Notes: generated by a model from the sequence alone, not told the origin. Shown: positions 1 to 13,789, counted from the stretch's first letter. The stretch: DNA of 64,000 bases from Phorcus lineatus (GCA_921293015.1 OV121088.1:8121882-8185881), one strand, 5' to 3'. Made by a program: numbers and translations.

Positions 1-415
1 GGAGAATGTGTGACTCATACTGAAAGAAATCTTAAGGCTTAACAATCGGTGAAGAATATTCAAAATAGCAGTAATGCAGTCAGTGTCTCTAGAGGAAATA
101 ATGTGCCTTGTTACCATACGGTGGATTACAGGTTTACTGTGTAAGATACTACTGAAGCTGCAAATCCGACATCAAAATTGTCCCAAACTGCCAGAGGACA
201 ATTTCAGCGTATTGTGTTATTAGAGATTTGTGAGACTTAGATACGATACGACCTCACGGTAGCATGAACATCGCGTTTACGGGCCAGACATACTTTATTG
301 ACATGTCGGGAGTTAATCACTGACTATGAGACCGCAAGAACATGGAGAGGATATTACCGGAGAGGGAGCTCCACTCGGCCCATCGTCCACTGCTATATCA
401 TAAATCTTTGTTCTG
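1..415 (+). other. 5' flank / probable 5' UTR of the octopamine receptor gene
   Basis: No coding signal is visible here. A small open frame at 298-495 overlaps the receptor start in another frame and looks like chance. An in-frame TAA at 401-403 lies 12 nt before the receptor ATG, which fixes the receptor start. I did not find a convincing promoter motif. Confidence 0.5.
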
Positions 416-2122
416 ATGGGGGATTACACGTACCGTCAAATTGGAGAGGGAGAGGAGGACAATATAGCACCTGCCCCGGAGGCCAACAAGAGTGATGTAT
501 GCATTAACGAGACCAGTTCTATTACCCTGCCACCCTTTGAAGCTACGCTACTTTTCTCAAGTTTACTACTTGCTGTCATAATATTTATGGTGATCTTTGG
601 TAACTGCCTAGTGGTTGTAGCCGTTTTAACGACACGCAAACTAAGAACAGTTACTAACATTTTTATCGTAAACCTTGCATGTGCGGATCTTCTCTTGGGA
701 ATTTTTGTGTTACCATTTTCTGCTACATTGGAAGTGTTACAAGTTTGGGTGTTCGGTGTTGTTTGGTGCCACATATGGCTGGCTATCGATGTGTGGCTGT
801 GTACCGCCTCAATACTCAACCTTTGTTGTATCAGCTTTGATCGTTACCTGGCCATTACTCGGCCCATGAGGTACCCAGGTTTAATGTCTTCTAAAAGAGG
901 GAAACTTCTTGTTGCATTCATATGGGCAGTGTCGTTTGTCATATGTTTTCCACCTCTTATAGGCTGGAACGAAGGAGGTGGGATACCATTTGAACCTCCA
1001 ATTGATTTTGACAGTAATATTTCATACATAGATTTAGAAGAAGCTTCCAATGGATCGTTCTTTATCGGCACCGAGTTCACTATATGGAATATAACCCCAA
1101 CTGTGGCAACTGAGTCTTCATGTGTTGTTGAACCCTATGCGTGTGAGCTTACTAACGCTCAGGGATATCGAATATATGCGTCAATGGGTTCTTTCTACCT
1201 TCCCATGTTAGTGATGGTGTTTTTCTACATACGAATATACCGTGCAGCCGTGAAGACGATAACGGCCTATGAGAAGGGAGTTTTAACGACAAAGACGTCC
1301 ACAGACAGTTGTTTCAGTAGGGAGAACGCTGTCACTCTTAGAGTGCACAGAGGCGGAAGTTGTGCCGCGAGCAAATCATCAATTTCAAAATCAGCCAGCT
1401 CGGAAATATCACCAACAAGGAAAAACGAATATTCTTCGTTAAAGCGTGAGCGGTCTTTTCAAGGAGAGTCGTACACGCAGAGATCTCCACACCCAAAACC
1501 GAAATACCACCGACGCTTCAAGAAATACCAGGACTATAATGAGAGCGGTGAAGTGAGAGGTGAACAACGTGCTTCTGACAGAAATACGCTGTCTGTTCAG
1601 ACCAATGGTGTTGACGGAATCCACAGTGGAAAAAGTGATAAAGAGCGCCGTAAGGAAATGAACGGAACACGAATCCGTTTCACTGTTAACGGCCAATCAA
1701 CAAGCGCTGCTGCAAGGCGAACAGTTGCCATACAACAAAAACATGGCAGAAATTTGAAGAATCATATGCGAAAATTCAATCGTGAAAAAAAAGCTGCAAA
1801 AACGCTTGCTATAATTGTTGGGGCATTTATTCTGTGCTGGCTTCCGTTTTTTACCATTTATCTGGTTGGCGCTTTCTGTGATGAGTGTATCCCGCCGCTG
1901 CTGTTTTCAATCTTCTTCTGGTTGGGATACTGCAACTCTGCCATCAATCCATGTGTTTATGCGTTATTCTCGCGAGATTTCCGATTTGCCTTCCGGAAAC
2001 TACTAACGATCCGACGTAGTAAGAAACTGTTGAACAAGTCCAACTCGGAACCTATATCAATGCAGGTGCATCAACTCCAATCAGCTCCATTCAACTGCAG
2101 CGAGTCGCTGTCGGAGAGCTGA
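416..2122 (+). CDS. Oamb: Alpha-adrenergic-like octopamine receptor (OAMB-type GPCR)
   Basis: Rhodopsin-class amine receptor of 568 residues in one uninterrupted reading frame, expected in the plasma membrane and coupled to Gq/Ca2+ or cAMP signalling in response to octopamine. Seven membrane segments are visible; the first covers about residues 44-71. Key residues are Asp91 (2.50), Cys118 and Cys243 (the extracellular disulphide pair), Asp125 (3.32, amine binding), the DRY motif at 142-144, Ser256 and Ser259 in TM5, CWLP at 474-477 and NPxxY at 511-515. Candidate N-glycosylation sites are Asn24, Asn31, Asn201, Asn212 and Asn225. The second extracellular loop and the third intracellular loop (about 280-455, basic and Ser-rich) are long, as in insect OAMB. 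The TM3 stretch WLAIDVWLCTASILNLC, the CELTN segment before TM5 and the KAAKTLAIIVG start of TM6 fit the OAMB/alpha-1-like octopamine group better than D1-like dopamine or tyramine receptors. An in-frame stop at 401-403 supports this start. The ligand is inferred from family resemblance. Confidence 0.9.
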   Translation: MGDYTYRQIGEGEEDNIAPAPEANKSDVCINETSSITLPPFEATLLFSSLLLAVIIFMVIFGNCLVVVAVLTTRKLRTVTNIFIVNLACADLLLGIFVLPFSATLEVLQVWVFGVVWCHIWLAIDVWLCTASILNLCCISFDRYLAITRPMRYPGLMSSKRGKLLVAFIWAVSFVICFPPLIGWNEGGGIPFEPPIDFDSNISYIDLEEASNGSFFIGTEFTIWNITPTVATESSCVVEPYACELTNAQGYRIYASMGSFYLPMLVMVFFYIRIYRAAVKTITAYEKGVLTTKTSTDSCFSRENAVTLRVHRGGSCAASKSSISKSASSEISPTRKNEYSSLKRERSFQGESYTQRSPHPKPKYHRRFKKYQDYNESGEVRGEQRASDRNTLSVQTNGVDGIHSGKSDKERRKEMNGTRIRFTVNGQSTSAAARRTVAIQQKHGRNLKNHMRKFNREKKAAKTLAIIVGAFILCWLPFFTIYLVGAFCDECIPPLLFSIFFWLGYCNSAINPCVYALFSRDFRFAFRKLLTIRRSKKLLNKSNSEPISMQVHQLQSAPFNCSESLSES

Positions 2123-2934
2123 CAACCAGCCAAACCAATTTGCCGTCGACAAATGTTTAGTTCTAGCCCGACAAGGTACTACGATTGACAATGTCGAGGA
2201 ATTCCGATTGCCTATGTCAGGCGGAAATCGGGAGAGAAAGCAGGGAATTAACTAGTGCTATGCCGCATTACGGCTGTCTGTTACATCTGGTAATTGTGTC
2301 AGATAAATGGCCCGCGGTAAAAACGAACTGCTAATCATCATATAAAGTTTTAACTTAAACGTTTATTTTATGAAGAAACGTGTCTGTTGTTTCTTGCAAA
2401 CCGGGCGACCTTTAATAACAGAAAGTCATGAAGTTTTCAGACGAAATGAAATCGATATATTGCGTCAAGAAAATTCTAATCTTATTGAATTCTATCTCCT
2501 CTAGGATTGACTTTTCCTTCAATGTGAAACATTAAAGGGCATTGGAAGAACCCTGGTCTTTGAGGAACGACATTTTAATTTTCCGAATTTAGAACTTTAA
2601 ATTACAAATACCTGAACTCTACCCTTCCGCTTGAAACAAACTTTTTCTTCAATATTTAGTACGTTTTATAAAAGACGTTTGCTTAATTTTCACGCAGAAT
2701 GAAATTTCTAAAGTCATTGTGTGTAATAATTTCAATTTCACATACAGTGAACACACATGTATTTCTTAATATAAAATACAGTTACTTTTTCTCATTGTCG
2801 TCCAAAACAGTAAAAATATTAACGGATATATAAACTATAGAGACAACAAGATATGCTTAAACTCTTGACGATTACAATTACATGTGTTAGTTACACAATA
2901 TTTTAAATGGATCCTAATAGGACGAAACTCAATT
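2123..2934. other. 3' flank of receptor gene, no further feature seen
   Basis: AT-rich sequence after the receptor stop. An ATTAAA at 2531-2536 could serve as a variant polyadenylation signal, but nothing else supports it. I see no other gene. Confidence 0.45.
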
Positions 2935-3206
2935 TGGGGTGGGGGGAGGAGATTTAACGCCGCTTTATTCCACTATTATCATGGCTACTACTAGAGAATG
3001 CAGAGAGAGCCCGCACCATTATTGTGGTTATACAAATTGGTGATACCTGCAAGCACCGGCTGGAACTAGAGGATAATGGGTGGTACTTCGCTGAAATTCA
3101 GTTTAGCATTGCACCCAAACCTTTCTTACCGCATGTAAAACAGTTCTCTACTGCATTCAAAGTTGCCAAGCCGCTAGCAGGATTCGAACTGCGCTATCCA
3201 CATATA
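2935..3206 (-). mobile_element. tRNA-derived SINE, diverged copy
   Basis: Read on the minus strand, this begins with a tRNA-like B box (GTTCGAATCC) followed by a CTAGCGGCTTGGC segment. It continues with the same body as the copy at 35775-36065, including the GAACTGTT, GTACCACCCAT and GGTATCACC blocks, and ends in a GCGGCGTTAAATC tail. The A-box side is poorly preserved. No target duplication is obvious. Confidence 0.7.
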
Positions 3207-4432
3207 TGAATTTGAAACTACTTTCATGTACCATATTAAAGTCGGATATAACTGATTAACTTGATATTAAGATCCAAAATAAAGTTACCTTTATACTTTT
3301 GTTATTTCAATGACATGAAATACCCAAGTTCCATTTTAATCAGAAAGTTTCAAGCATGTTCCTATCGTCCTGAAACGTCACTTACTAAACTTTGAACTGA
3401 GTAACGTTATCATATAAAGAATCTCAATATATACCCTTGGATCACTACGTTATTCTTTACTTTACTCAAAAATAGACATTTGTACGTAACAACTTACCAT
3501 TGTCAAAATCATACTATTCAAATCCATAATCACTTACTGGCAAACGCCAAATTCATCCTAAAAAAATGAATTGGTTCCTAATCTGACACTATTTTTAAAT
3601 CAATGGTTCTACATGAAAAGATCAGAGGAAGATCCAAATTTAATTATACAACAATGATGAGTAGTTTCGATGAAATGAATATCACATATATTATAATTCG
3701 GAAATTTTCTTTCCCGCCACTGTTGATTCCCACAAGTAGGGCATTATTGCATTGTATGAACTCATTTAACTTGACCAAATTTCAAACTGTTCAACTGCCT
3801 GTAATCAATATACAGCTTACAATATATCTTATGTAAAAAAGGTAAATATAAAGACAAGTCCCAATTTAATGCCCGTAATACACGTGTATATGTGTAAATA
3901 AAAATGTGAATACCATTTTCATTGTCCTTTAAAACAATAAAGAAAAACGTTAAATCGTTTCTCGCCATTGTCGTAGATCGAAGCTCATGTTCGGTATATA
4001 CGTCAGGTAATGAATGTAATGTATTATCTACCTGACCCTTTGCCCTGCATAAAGACAAGTACATAGAGCTATATGTCTTAATAGTGGAGTGTCAGAAGGT
4101 TGAGCACAAGTTACAGGCGGGCTGGAGGAAGGGTTAAGTGGAAAACCATCACAATCCATCCACTATCTTGAAGTTGCTGCTATTGTTAATCCCCTGTAGA
4201 TTGACTTCTCACTGACAGCCTGGCCAGTTAACGAGCGCAGTTAGACAAGTCAGACGATTGTTGAGAAGTAGGAGTTGCACATTCTTTCATCATGATGGAC
4301 AATTAGTCTGGATGTTTTTTATTCGCAGAAACAGATCAAACTTTCTGAAATTGCTCATTTTTAACAGATCACTCAATAAGCGTATGAGAACTTTTGCTAG
4401 AAAACTGAATAGCGCTTATCATTTTATTGTTT
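3207..4432. other. Intergenic, nothing recognised
   Basis: AT-rich sequence with short open frames (for example 3603-3836 and 3762-4064 minus) that show no domain, signal peptide or repeat identity. I regard them as chance frames. Confidence 0.5.
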
Positions 4433-4540
4433 GGGACGCATTTTGAAGATATTCAAATATGTCATGCTTAACACACACAAAAAAACATGGGACGCATTTT
4501 GAAGATATTCAAATATGTCATTTTAACACATACAAAAAAA
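4433..4540. repeat. Tandem duplication, 56-bp period, two copies
   Basis: The block starting GGGACGCATTTTGAAG occurs at 4433 and again at 4489, with one small indel and a run of A at the end of each copy. It looks like a simple local duplication. Confidence 0.85.
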
Positions 4541-6958
4541 CCAATATTTTTGGATGATTGACGATAGGACAATGGCGAGTGATCCTACATTATTTTAACA
4601 CAGAGGTTCAACAATAATAGGCGCGGATTTGCTGATGGATGGTGACCTGCTTGTAGATCTGAGAGTTTAAAGGACACTGAGGGATATGTTTAGAGACTCA
4701 TGAGGTCGTCCTAGGTAAGTGGCTTAGTTACAATAGTTCTTTTGTCAATAAAGTACGTGGTATTACCCAATATAAGTCTGAATTTGAACCTTGAGCGCTT
4801 GACAGGAAACCGGTTGGTTACCTTGTGTAACTGACCAGTTAATTTTCCTGCATGAGATGGGCATGCCGTGTGCATAGATGATTGCGTTAAATGAATGGAC
4901 TCTCTTTTGATAAATTATTAGGTGAAATGTGAAATTTATCTACTATTTTTTTTAAACCGAGCAAATACTTTATATTCTGAAGTCGAAACTTTCCGTCCAT
5001 TGTATGATATGATATATTAAATCTCACACTCGCGTCTTCTCATGTCAAATAGATCAACTTTCAATTTTAAGTGAATTATCCTGGGCAACCTTGGATATGT
5101 GTTCGCTTGATCAACTCGTGTTTATACATTTGATATCAGAAGATACTTAGATGAGATCATATATACAGTATATTGGAAATGAAGAAATGGGCATTCGTTG
5201 ATATGCTGTTTCATTTGATAAATGGATTTAAATTCTATTATATTCGTATCTTTCCACGTTATCATAGCATGATTTATGGCAATCTGATACCAACTAGAAC
5301 TATTGTTCTACATATGTAGATGATATGAATCGATGTTTACAAGATATGATTACAGGTCGTTATTGCTTATTTATGTAAATACACAACTATCATTATGGTA
5401 CCTTCTACTCACTCTCATAGAAAATTGTGTATATCGTTATTGACGAATTTATATGATAAACATGTATAAATAGGAAATACCCAAATGACGGGTAAATATG
5501 TCCTTATTGATGATAGCAAAATGTAAGCAAAGATTATTAAATCGGTATTATCTCCACTTGACATTTAGAATTGAAACTGGATGTATACATGTAATTATCT
5601 ATATAAAATCAATTAGTTTCAGATAGTAGTATCTATATACAAATACCTATAGTTAACATTCTAAAATCTCGACGCTGTCAATCAGCCCTCTTTATCGGTA
5701 GTGGTTATAACCAGAACTTGTTAATTATAAACGCAAATAGTGTTTATGTATATTTCTACATATATTAAATGATAATATTGTTGATATAGATATCTGAAAC
5801 ATTTCCACGTTAGAGAGGACAGCTGTTTTGTTTATCTCAAAAAGAAAATTTTAATTGATTTTGATTATTAGTCTGGAAACAAATTATAACTCCAAAGTAT
5901 ATGCAGATGTTACTTAGTTAAGCGCCCCGCCCTAAGGTTATTAACGGTTTTTAATTCGACACTGTGAAATTCATAAAACCGCTCATTTCAAATTAGTTTG
6001 CATTATTAGTTGTAATAACATAACACGCCAATTCTCCCATTAATTTAATCTATTATTGGCTGACCATATGAACCGTGAAAAATATCTGATACAAGAACAA
6101 ATAAGGCTTTGTAACTGGCAAACCCATCATGTAACATATTTCCTTTCTCTTTCCTGTCCAATCTCTTAAAGGGGGATTTGTCAGTTTTTTTAGAAGAATG
6201 AAATTAACTCGCCAAAACAGAGTAAATTTTTCCAATGGCAATTATTTTTAATCAAAAGAAGCAGTTTATAAAACCAAAGTAACATGATCGGATACGCTAT
6301 ATGACTCAATTCCCTAACCTCGAATGATTAAAAGGTATTCACACAAATATGGGCGCCAATGGGTTTGGCATGGTACTTGATTATTTCCTCAACACTAGGA
6401 TGATCGGGTCGAGTAATGAGATGTTTTGACCCTCTGAAGATAGTACATTTGGCATAAACTAATGTTTATTTGGGAATTTTTGAAGAAATATTTTTTCAAA
6501 ACCATACTACTGCCCTTTTCATAGTTTGCAACATCATCCTTTCAATCGTTCTCATATGATTTTTTCAACCTGTTTCTCGTGCAGCGTTTATAAATGTATT
6601 AGTATGGTTTGTAATCTTTGCAAATGATTAGTTGCTGTTTGAATTAATTTTTCACGACTATCTAATATACCTATTGTGGATGACAATCGACGAATAACTT
6701 ATTATAGACAAAATAATACCTTAAGGCTGTGCGATGGCTAGTGAATTTACATGGTTTATACTTGTCCGACTTTCAGATTTTAAGATTTTTTCTTTACGAA
6801 AGAAAAGTAAATATATAATTTTACTTTTCATTTAGTTAATAACCCTTATAAATATCAGGGCAAACGAATTATCATTGTAACGGAACCCTGTACAAGAGAG
6901 AGAAATATGTATGTGTTTATGTATTGTATCTTTTTAAAAGGTACATGACACTTTAGTA
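4541..6958. other. Intergenic, nothing recognised
   Basis: Uniformly AT-rich. No open frame longer than about 60 codons and no inverted or tandem repeat stood out. Confidence 0.5.
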
Positions 6959-7288
<330 letters not shown>

Positions 7289-7444
7289 GTCGGACGTTGT
7301 AACGATTTTGAAGCAGTTGTCAATTCACATTTTTTAATACTTCTTCAATCCAGTTCGGCTTCTTTCCATCTTCAAAAAGATTGACAATTGACTGATCCAA
7401 TTAATCGCCCATCATGAACAAGATAGTTATTTGGCATTTGTGAC
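7289..7444. other. Short spacer, nothing seen
   Basis: No feature recognised between the microsatellite and the diverged dispersed-repeat copy. Confidence 0.4.
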
Positions 7445-7562
7445 TATCAAATTTCCCTCGGTGATCAGTGTTAACTTCCTTTCCAGAGGCGTTCGTGACA
7501 AAAGGTCAGACATTCTGTCAGAGGTCATGTCATCACATATATTGATTAATATCAGTTAACTT
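7445..7562 (+). repeat. Diverged copy of the AGGCGTTAAGTGAC dispersed repeat
   Basis: Contains AGAGGCGTTCGTGAC followed by CATTCTGTCAGAGGTCA and ATATTGATTAATATCAG. These match, in the same order, the blocks seen at 18.2, 28.5, 35.2, 38.9 and 40.1 kb. This is the least conserved member. Confidence 0.5.
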
Positions 7563-7836
7563 GACACGTGCTTACTAAATCCGGGGAGTTATCCCAGATA
7601 TTACATTTGTTCCTAATCTAAATTGAATGTAGTTCTTCTATTAAACTTATAATTGTGAGTACCTTATTATATATTAGTCCATAATCAACCTTTAATGTAG
7701 CATTTGTCTATTCTCTTTTTCTATTTATTCTTGTCTAACCTTATATTGCTCTTTTCTGTTGCCTTTCCTTGCCAAAAACGTATTTGTTTTTGTCAAATCT
7801 ATGAATACAGATGCGTGTATTTTCATGTTCAAACTA

Positions 7837-7938
7837 GTTCAAACTAGTTTATGAAAGGCATTTAAAGCGTTCAAAGTTTTTCAAAGTTCAAACTAGTTTA
7901 TGAAAGGCATTTAAAGCGTTCAAAGTTTTTCAAAGTTC
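7837..7938. repeat. Tandem duplication, 49-bp period, two copies
   Basis: GTTCAAACTAGTTTATGAAA starts at 7837 and again at 7886, with the following 49 bases essentially identical. A further partial GTTCAAACTAG lies just upstream and a GTTCAAAG remnant just downstream. Confidence 0.9.
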
Positions 7939-10900
7939 AAAGAAATAACACATCTCACGCAAGACAAGATAAATAATAGGTTCTTTCAGCTGTATCGGTT
8001 AAGGATGTTCGCTCCTCAGTCACAGTGACAAAACTCTAATAACCTTAAATCATAATGTTCCTATATAATAAACCAAAATGAAGCGGCAATTTCTCAATTT
8101 TGATGATTTCTGGTTAAATAAGCATTAAAATTAACAAACGTAGTATTTTTCATTTTGAAATAATTCACAATTTTGCTGACTTAGCAATTTTAGTTGTAAC
8201 TATCATTTGAGCAAGTTCTATAATCCATTCTTAGAAAGTAGATGTTGTTGAAAGAATATGACTTGTATGTATGCGTTCAGGTACATTTTTAGATAATAAT
8301 TGTGAAAAAGCATGTTTTAGTACAAAAATAGCTTAAATGTTGATAATTAAATTGAAATGTTTGAATACATATTGTGCCATAGCGGCTGAAAACTCATAGT
8401 ACCATATATATTTTATATTTTTTTCTGGAAGACAATTATGTTAACTCAAACATGTTTATCTATTAAAAAAGTTTAATACAGGAACTAATTTAAATTTAAG
8501 ATTTCTCAAAAAAGGTCGTCATTTCCTCATTGACTCCCATGTTAAATCCCTGACTGACATAGGGATCTTTGTCTTAATATATCTCGAAAAAACCAACACC
8601 AACCCCCATTTTCTTGGTTGATATTTCAAGCAAATAAGCTAAACTTTTTTTAAAAACAAGTTAGAAAAAAGTTTAATACTTTGAATTTGAGGAACGGACA
8701 TCCTTAAGTATATCCCCTTAACCTTTATTTCTATGTAAATAAAATAGGTTAATCCCTGATCTCTCACAAATGTATAGCACGTAGGGATTGGGGAATAAAA
8801 AGGCTTTGTTTTCAAATATTCAAGAGCCAACAACCTCTACAAAATTTCAATGGTTTGGAGTTGGTTTTAGACGTTGATACCTTTTAGTTTTAAAATTTTC
8901 AATAACCCTTAGTCCTTTTTCAATCTTTCACTGTAGGACATACATCTCTAACCAAATTACCAAAGACTAGTACACATACTAAATCTCCATGTATATTAAT
9001 GTGATCGGAAGAAATCCAATGATCAAGAAAGATGAAATACATGTTACAGGGTCAGTGGTTTCAATAAGGGTAATTGTTAATCCATTTCTTCCTCATATCT
9101 ATATGGAGGTTTCCCCAATTGTTAATGCACTGCAGCTGGTTTCTTGAGTGACGGTTTGAGCAGTTAGTACCATTAACAAGTACAGCGAGGTAAGTAAAGC
9201 GCCTGTGAAGAGGTACCAAATGTAATGAGAACGTCACTCAAGAACCAGTGCCTGGTCCGGGACCAACCACATAAACACACTAATGATACATTCCTTAACT
9301 GAATAATCTGGACCGATATAACTTAATCAATGATCAACTTGCCACTTTAAAGAATGTCATGCGCTCATGAAACTTTTGTTAATGTTGTTTATGCCTATAC
9401 AACTAACATCCTCATTTTACAGCAATATCATCGAGGGAAATGAAATTGTAGGAACAAACAAGTCATTTACTTTAACGTGTGAAACTGGAAAAACTGCAAA
9501 TGTAAATCTTTATTATGGTTTTTATTTCCCTATTTTCAACGTCAGTAGGCTTAACTTTACATGATTACGATAATTACATTATTGTTGTCAATGGATATTC
9601 TGTTTGCATGTTAGAAAATACGTGGTTTGAAGACACAAATGAAGAATTTAGGTCCATTCCCAGAATCCCTATACTTACCACCAATTACAACTATCGTACA
9701 GGTAAACGATACAGAAGCAAGTTTTTTTCCTTCATCTTGATAAGTTCATTTTATTTTTACTGACAGTATCCAGTTTTTGCCTTTGAAACTGCAGTCTGTC
9801 AAAAACTTATATGATATATATCTAATGTATAATCTCTTATATGTACATTTATTCATGTCATAATATAGAGATTGTTACCAGCAAATGTGAGAATAAACCG
9901 TTCTTGTTCATTAAAATTATAATGTTAGCAAGCAATCGTACATGCCGTATCTATCATGCATGATTTAATAACTAGTCTGACAAATAATAGCTACCTGATT
10001 CCCACTTCTCTCATATCTAAAACGTGACATGAAAATAATCAATTCATAATGTATTCACGAACACTGCAGTCTTAAGTTCAGGATGGCGAGAAGGACAATT
10101 CGTTGATATTTCAATTGTTGCAACACTGTTAGTGCTCAACGGTGTGATGTACTATGTTTCAATACATAGCCTCATGGATATGGCCACTGCATATATATAT
10201 ATATATATCATTTGGGATCGCTGATGAAGAACGTATGGAGACTTTCCCTCCCACTAAATAACATCAAGACAAATGTTAGGTGGTAAAGTGAACTTTTAAC
10301 AAATTCAACAATTGTAATAGCCATAACCGGGTTTGTCGTCAATCTGATATAGTTTGAGTAGATCAATACTCTGTTGAACGTTTCTTGGTGCTATTAGATT
10401 GTGCTAGATATTATATCTATATTGATTCTGTCAATCATGCATTTGTCAATGTCGAGTGGAAAATCAATGCAGTATACGAGGCAAATGTTAAACCCAGTGT
10501 TCACGTCCCTCTGTATGTTGACAAGCTACTTAACTAATGGAATTTTCCTTGATCAGAACGTTACTACAACCGACTCATGGTACCCCATTCGGGTAATTTT
10601 GGCAGTTTTTATACCGAATACATACTCATATTTCGAATTTATCTTGAAACACATTTGAAAATACTAATCACCTACAGTATGGCATTCTGACATTCAGATA
10701 ACATGCACTGACCCTATAATAGCATCGCCAAGTTAGCAATAAATGTTTTTTAAAATGGTTTTTAGATATAACAATGTACTTTTAGATATATGTAGATAGT
10801 ATTGTATGGGAGATTTCATATCATAGTCGGTATCATCCGAACAGCTTTAACTTGAGGGCTGATATTGATCGATGGCTAATACAGGATGTGACATAAAAAT

Positions 10901-13789
10901 ACCCATAGCATGCTATTTATATTATACATACTTATCATACAAAAGACAAAAATAAGTGAAACAATAAAACATATCTTAAGTCCATGACAGCAACATCACT
11001 AATAATATTACATTGTCTACCGTCTGTAGACAATCTAAAACGTTTTCATCACCTGTTGTTGGTCTTACGGTGTTAGAGTTCGAGAATTGATTTCTCTCCG
11101 TATCGATTTTATTTATCATTCGATTTTCTGTTGTAAGTACCAATTTCATGATGGTGTCAAGCAACAGGAAATTGAAAATAATCAATATTTGATAATATAT
11201 AAAGTACAGATAAAGAATGCCCCCCTTCTGTACATAAATAGGCTTAAGGACATGCAAGCGCGATTTTGTAGGGGCGACTCTTCGCTACATTCGTGGATTA
11301 AATCTCAAATCCTACAAAATGACATTTACAATTCCTTTCCCCCCGATTCTTTACTAGGTTTGTACTTACCGTATATCGTAAATATTCTTGTTAATGTGCT
11401 CACTTTTAATAAGATTCTCGACGAAACATCGATTCAACCTGAACGCTTGTTGATTCTTCTCGGCAGACAGCCACCCTGGATGTGACGTCAGCAAAATTTG
11501 AAACTTTTATCAGTGTTCTATTTATAAAGGTCGAAAAAACAAACAAACAACCTGTTTATCCGAAAACTATTGATGCCTACAATCATTTATCATTTCGGTT
11601 TTCATCTGTTATAGATAAATCATTTCTGATATTATTACTGAAATGTGTTGAACTCCCTGGTTCAAATCTGAGGGCAGCCGGCTTGCGAGAATTTTTAAAA
11701 TATGGCGCTTTTCTGTCCTCTTACCTTTTTACTATAGAGGAGGGTATACATTAGCTATATCTGAGATAAATTAGATAGATTATTTTCAATATCCATTGCT
11801 CCAGTATTCATTACCTAGGGTTTCGAGTCCATGTCTAATGACGACGGACTGATACAGTGCCTTGCCCTTGGAGGATAGATGTAACTTACCATGCGGGCTT
11901 TTACATGATGTTCGGCAAAGGATATATCGAATATGTATCTATATATACATGTATCTATGTATGTATCAGCAGTATATCGTAAATGCCGCTCTACCATTCT
12001 CACTTCTCTCCTTCCCACAATTGATATAATAATGAGGCCTTTATGATGTTGCCAAAATCCGATGACATAGAATAAGGGGCGCATAATTCATTACAACCAA
12101 TGCGTACCAATAGATATATATATATATATATAATGCATCTTTTAGACATGTTTACACAGGAACTCGATATGGCAAGTAAAACGTAGGTAAAAAGAAGTTT
12201 AAAAACCTACAACCTCTATACAGTAGAGTGAAGGAGTAAGGGCAGACATAGTGCCGATCTCGCCTGAGGAGTACACTTTTCACAATGAAGTTTTCCGGGG
12301 CTTATCGTTCCACAGAAAAGTGAATAGTCAGGTAGAGGCACGCAGGTTCAATCGATGTAGCAGTTCCACTGGAGGGTTATGTCAGTCAGATTTTCCAGAT
12401 AAAGTGAAGATCAACGGAATTCGGCCCGGGGAGACTTAAGTTATATCTCCCAAATAGGGGTATCCCTAGTCATACTTTCCTACGCTAACCTCTTTTAGAA
12501 CTCGAGCTCTTCTCGTAACGGACAACATTTCTGACGCAATCTATCTGCAAAATTCAAGCCAGTGAAACTTACCACTTCTTGTTGTCACTGAGGCTCATGG
12601 CAGGATTCAGTCGTTATATATTGTAAACGGTTTCTTTCAAGACTAGTTTGCACAGTCGACTATTATCTGAAGCATAAATTATGTTAATGACTGAGGGTTT
12701 TCGAATGATTTTTAAAACGATTGCTGATTGCACAACAAACTTTGTTTGCGTGAAATAAGAATCTCTATTTCTTTTTGGGGATGGAAATACGGGTTTAACG
12801 TAAATGAAAACAATATTATCAATAGGAAGACAATCTTTTGAAATTAACAAAATTAGTTACTTAACGAAAAAACTAACCTCGGTTGAGCTTCACGAATTCT
12901 TTCCATTCACAGGAATGGTTTAAAGGTGTTCATTTTAGAGGTGTTCATTCTAAAATGAATGCTTGATACGTAAGACGATTAGTGAAAAGTTTTACTCTCT
13001 GAAGAAAGTATATTTTTCATAAAACTAATATGAACATGGTAAAAAAAGAAATTAGATTTTAGAAACGTGCTTAGACAACCTTAAAGTATAACATTTCCGT
13101 CTGCCAAAATTCAAAATTGAAAATTCTAAGGCTGCAGAAACAAGGCATTATACAAGACATACTACTGTATCAATCATCCATGGTTGGAACATGACTATTT
13201 GTAAAACTATCTAAAATACCAGTGTAAGCCATCGGCTAAGATTTTATAAAAGATAACGCAAGCCACAGCTACATATGTTTGATCCGGTGTTTAAAGTCAG
13301 TTGTTGTACAAATTAAACTGAGATTGCCAAATATGTGATACCGTCAAATTCATGGATAAGGAACTAATCTAAATCAATACATGCTTGTATTATTCACTTA
13401 GTAAATAAAATTTAATATACCGTAATCAATATATTTAGCGGCCTGGGCGCATGGGAAATTGAAAACAGAGGGTGCTGACTAAAATGGTTTACCAGTAAAT
13501 TCAAGACATGAGTAAAATTTCTAGAAATTATAGGTGCAAAAAAGAACAAATTCTGAAAACCAAACATGGTTTAATTTAAATGCATTAATACTTGTTCTTA
13601 TCCTCATGTAAGAATGCCGATCTCTGATTGGCCCACGTGACCCTCAACACATATCCATTTACACCGTCACCGAGGGATGATAAATCCCTTATACCCCGCT
13701 ACATGATTAAAGCGTGCTCCAACGTCAATCAATCAAAGTCACGTGATCAGGTCAAAGGTGTTGTTCATTTCTGTTTGTCCTTTTATTAA
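7939..13789. other. Intergenic, with short TA tracts and unrecognised open frames
   Basis: Mostly AT-rich spacer. Short TA dinucleotide tracts lie near 10188-10208 and 12115-12131. Open frames at 11087-11485 and 11482-11754 (+), and a GC-richer one at 12251-12439 (+), match nothing I know. At 9423-9701 there is an exon-like segment between a TTTTACAG acceptor and a GTAAAC donor, but its open frame is broken once (see findings). No intact gene is supported. Confidence 0.4.

Noticed and set aside
416-2122. Assignment as a D1-like or D2-like dopamine receptor
   Set aside because: The TM3, pre-TM5 and TM6 segments resemble OAMB-type octopamine receptors more closely than dopamine receptors. A phylogeny would be decisive.
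13610-13765. GC-richer CACGTGAC/CCAAT-like cluster as a promoter
   Set aside because: No gene follows in a suitable position, and the next feature is a Tc1 element. It is more likely a transposon fragment.
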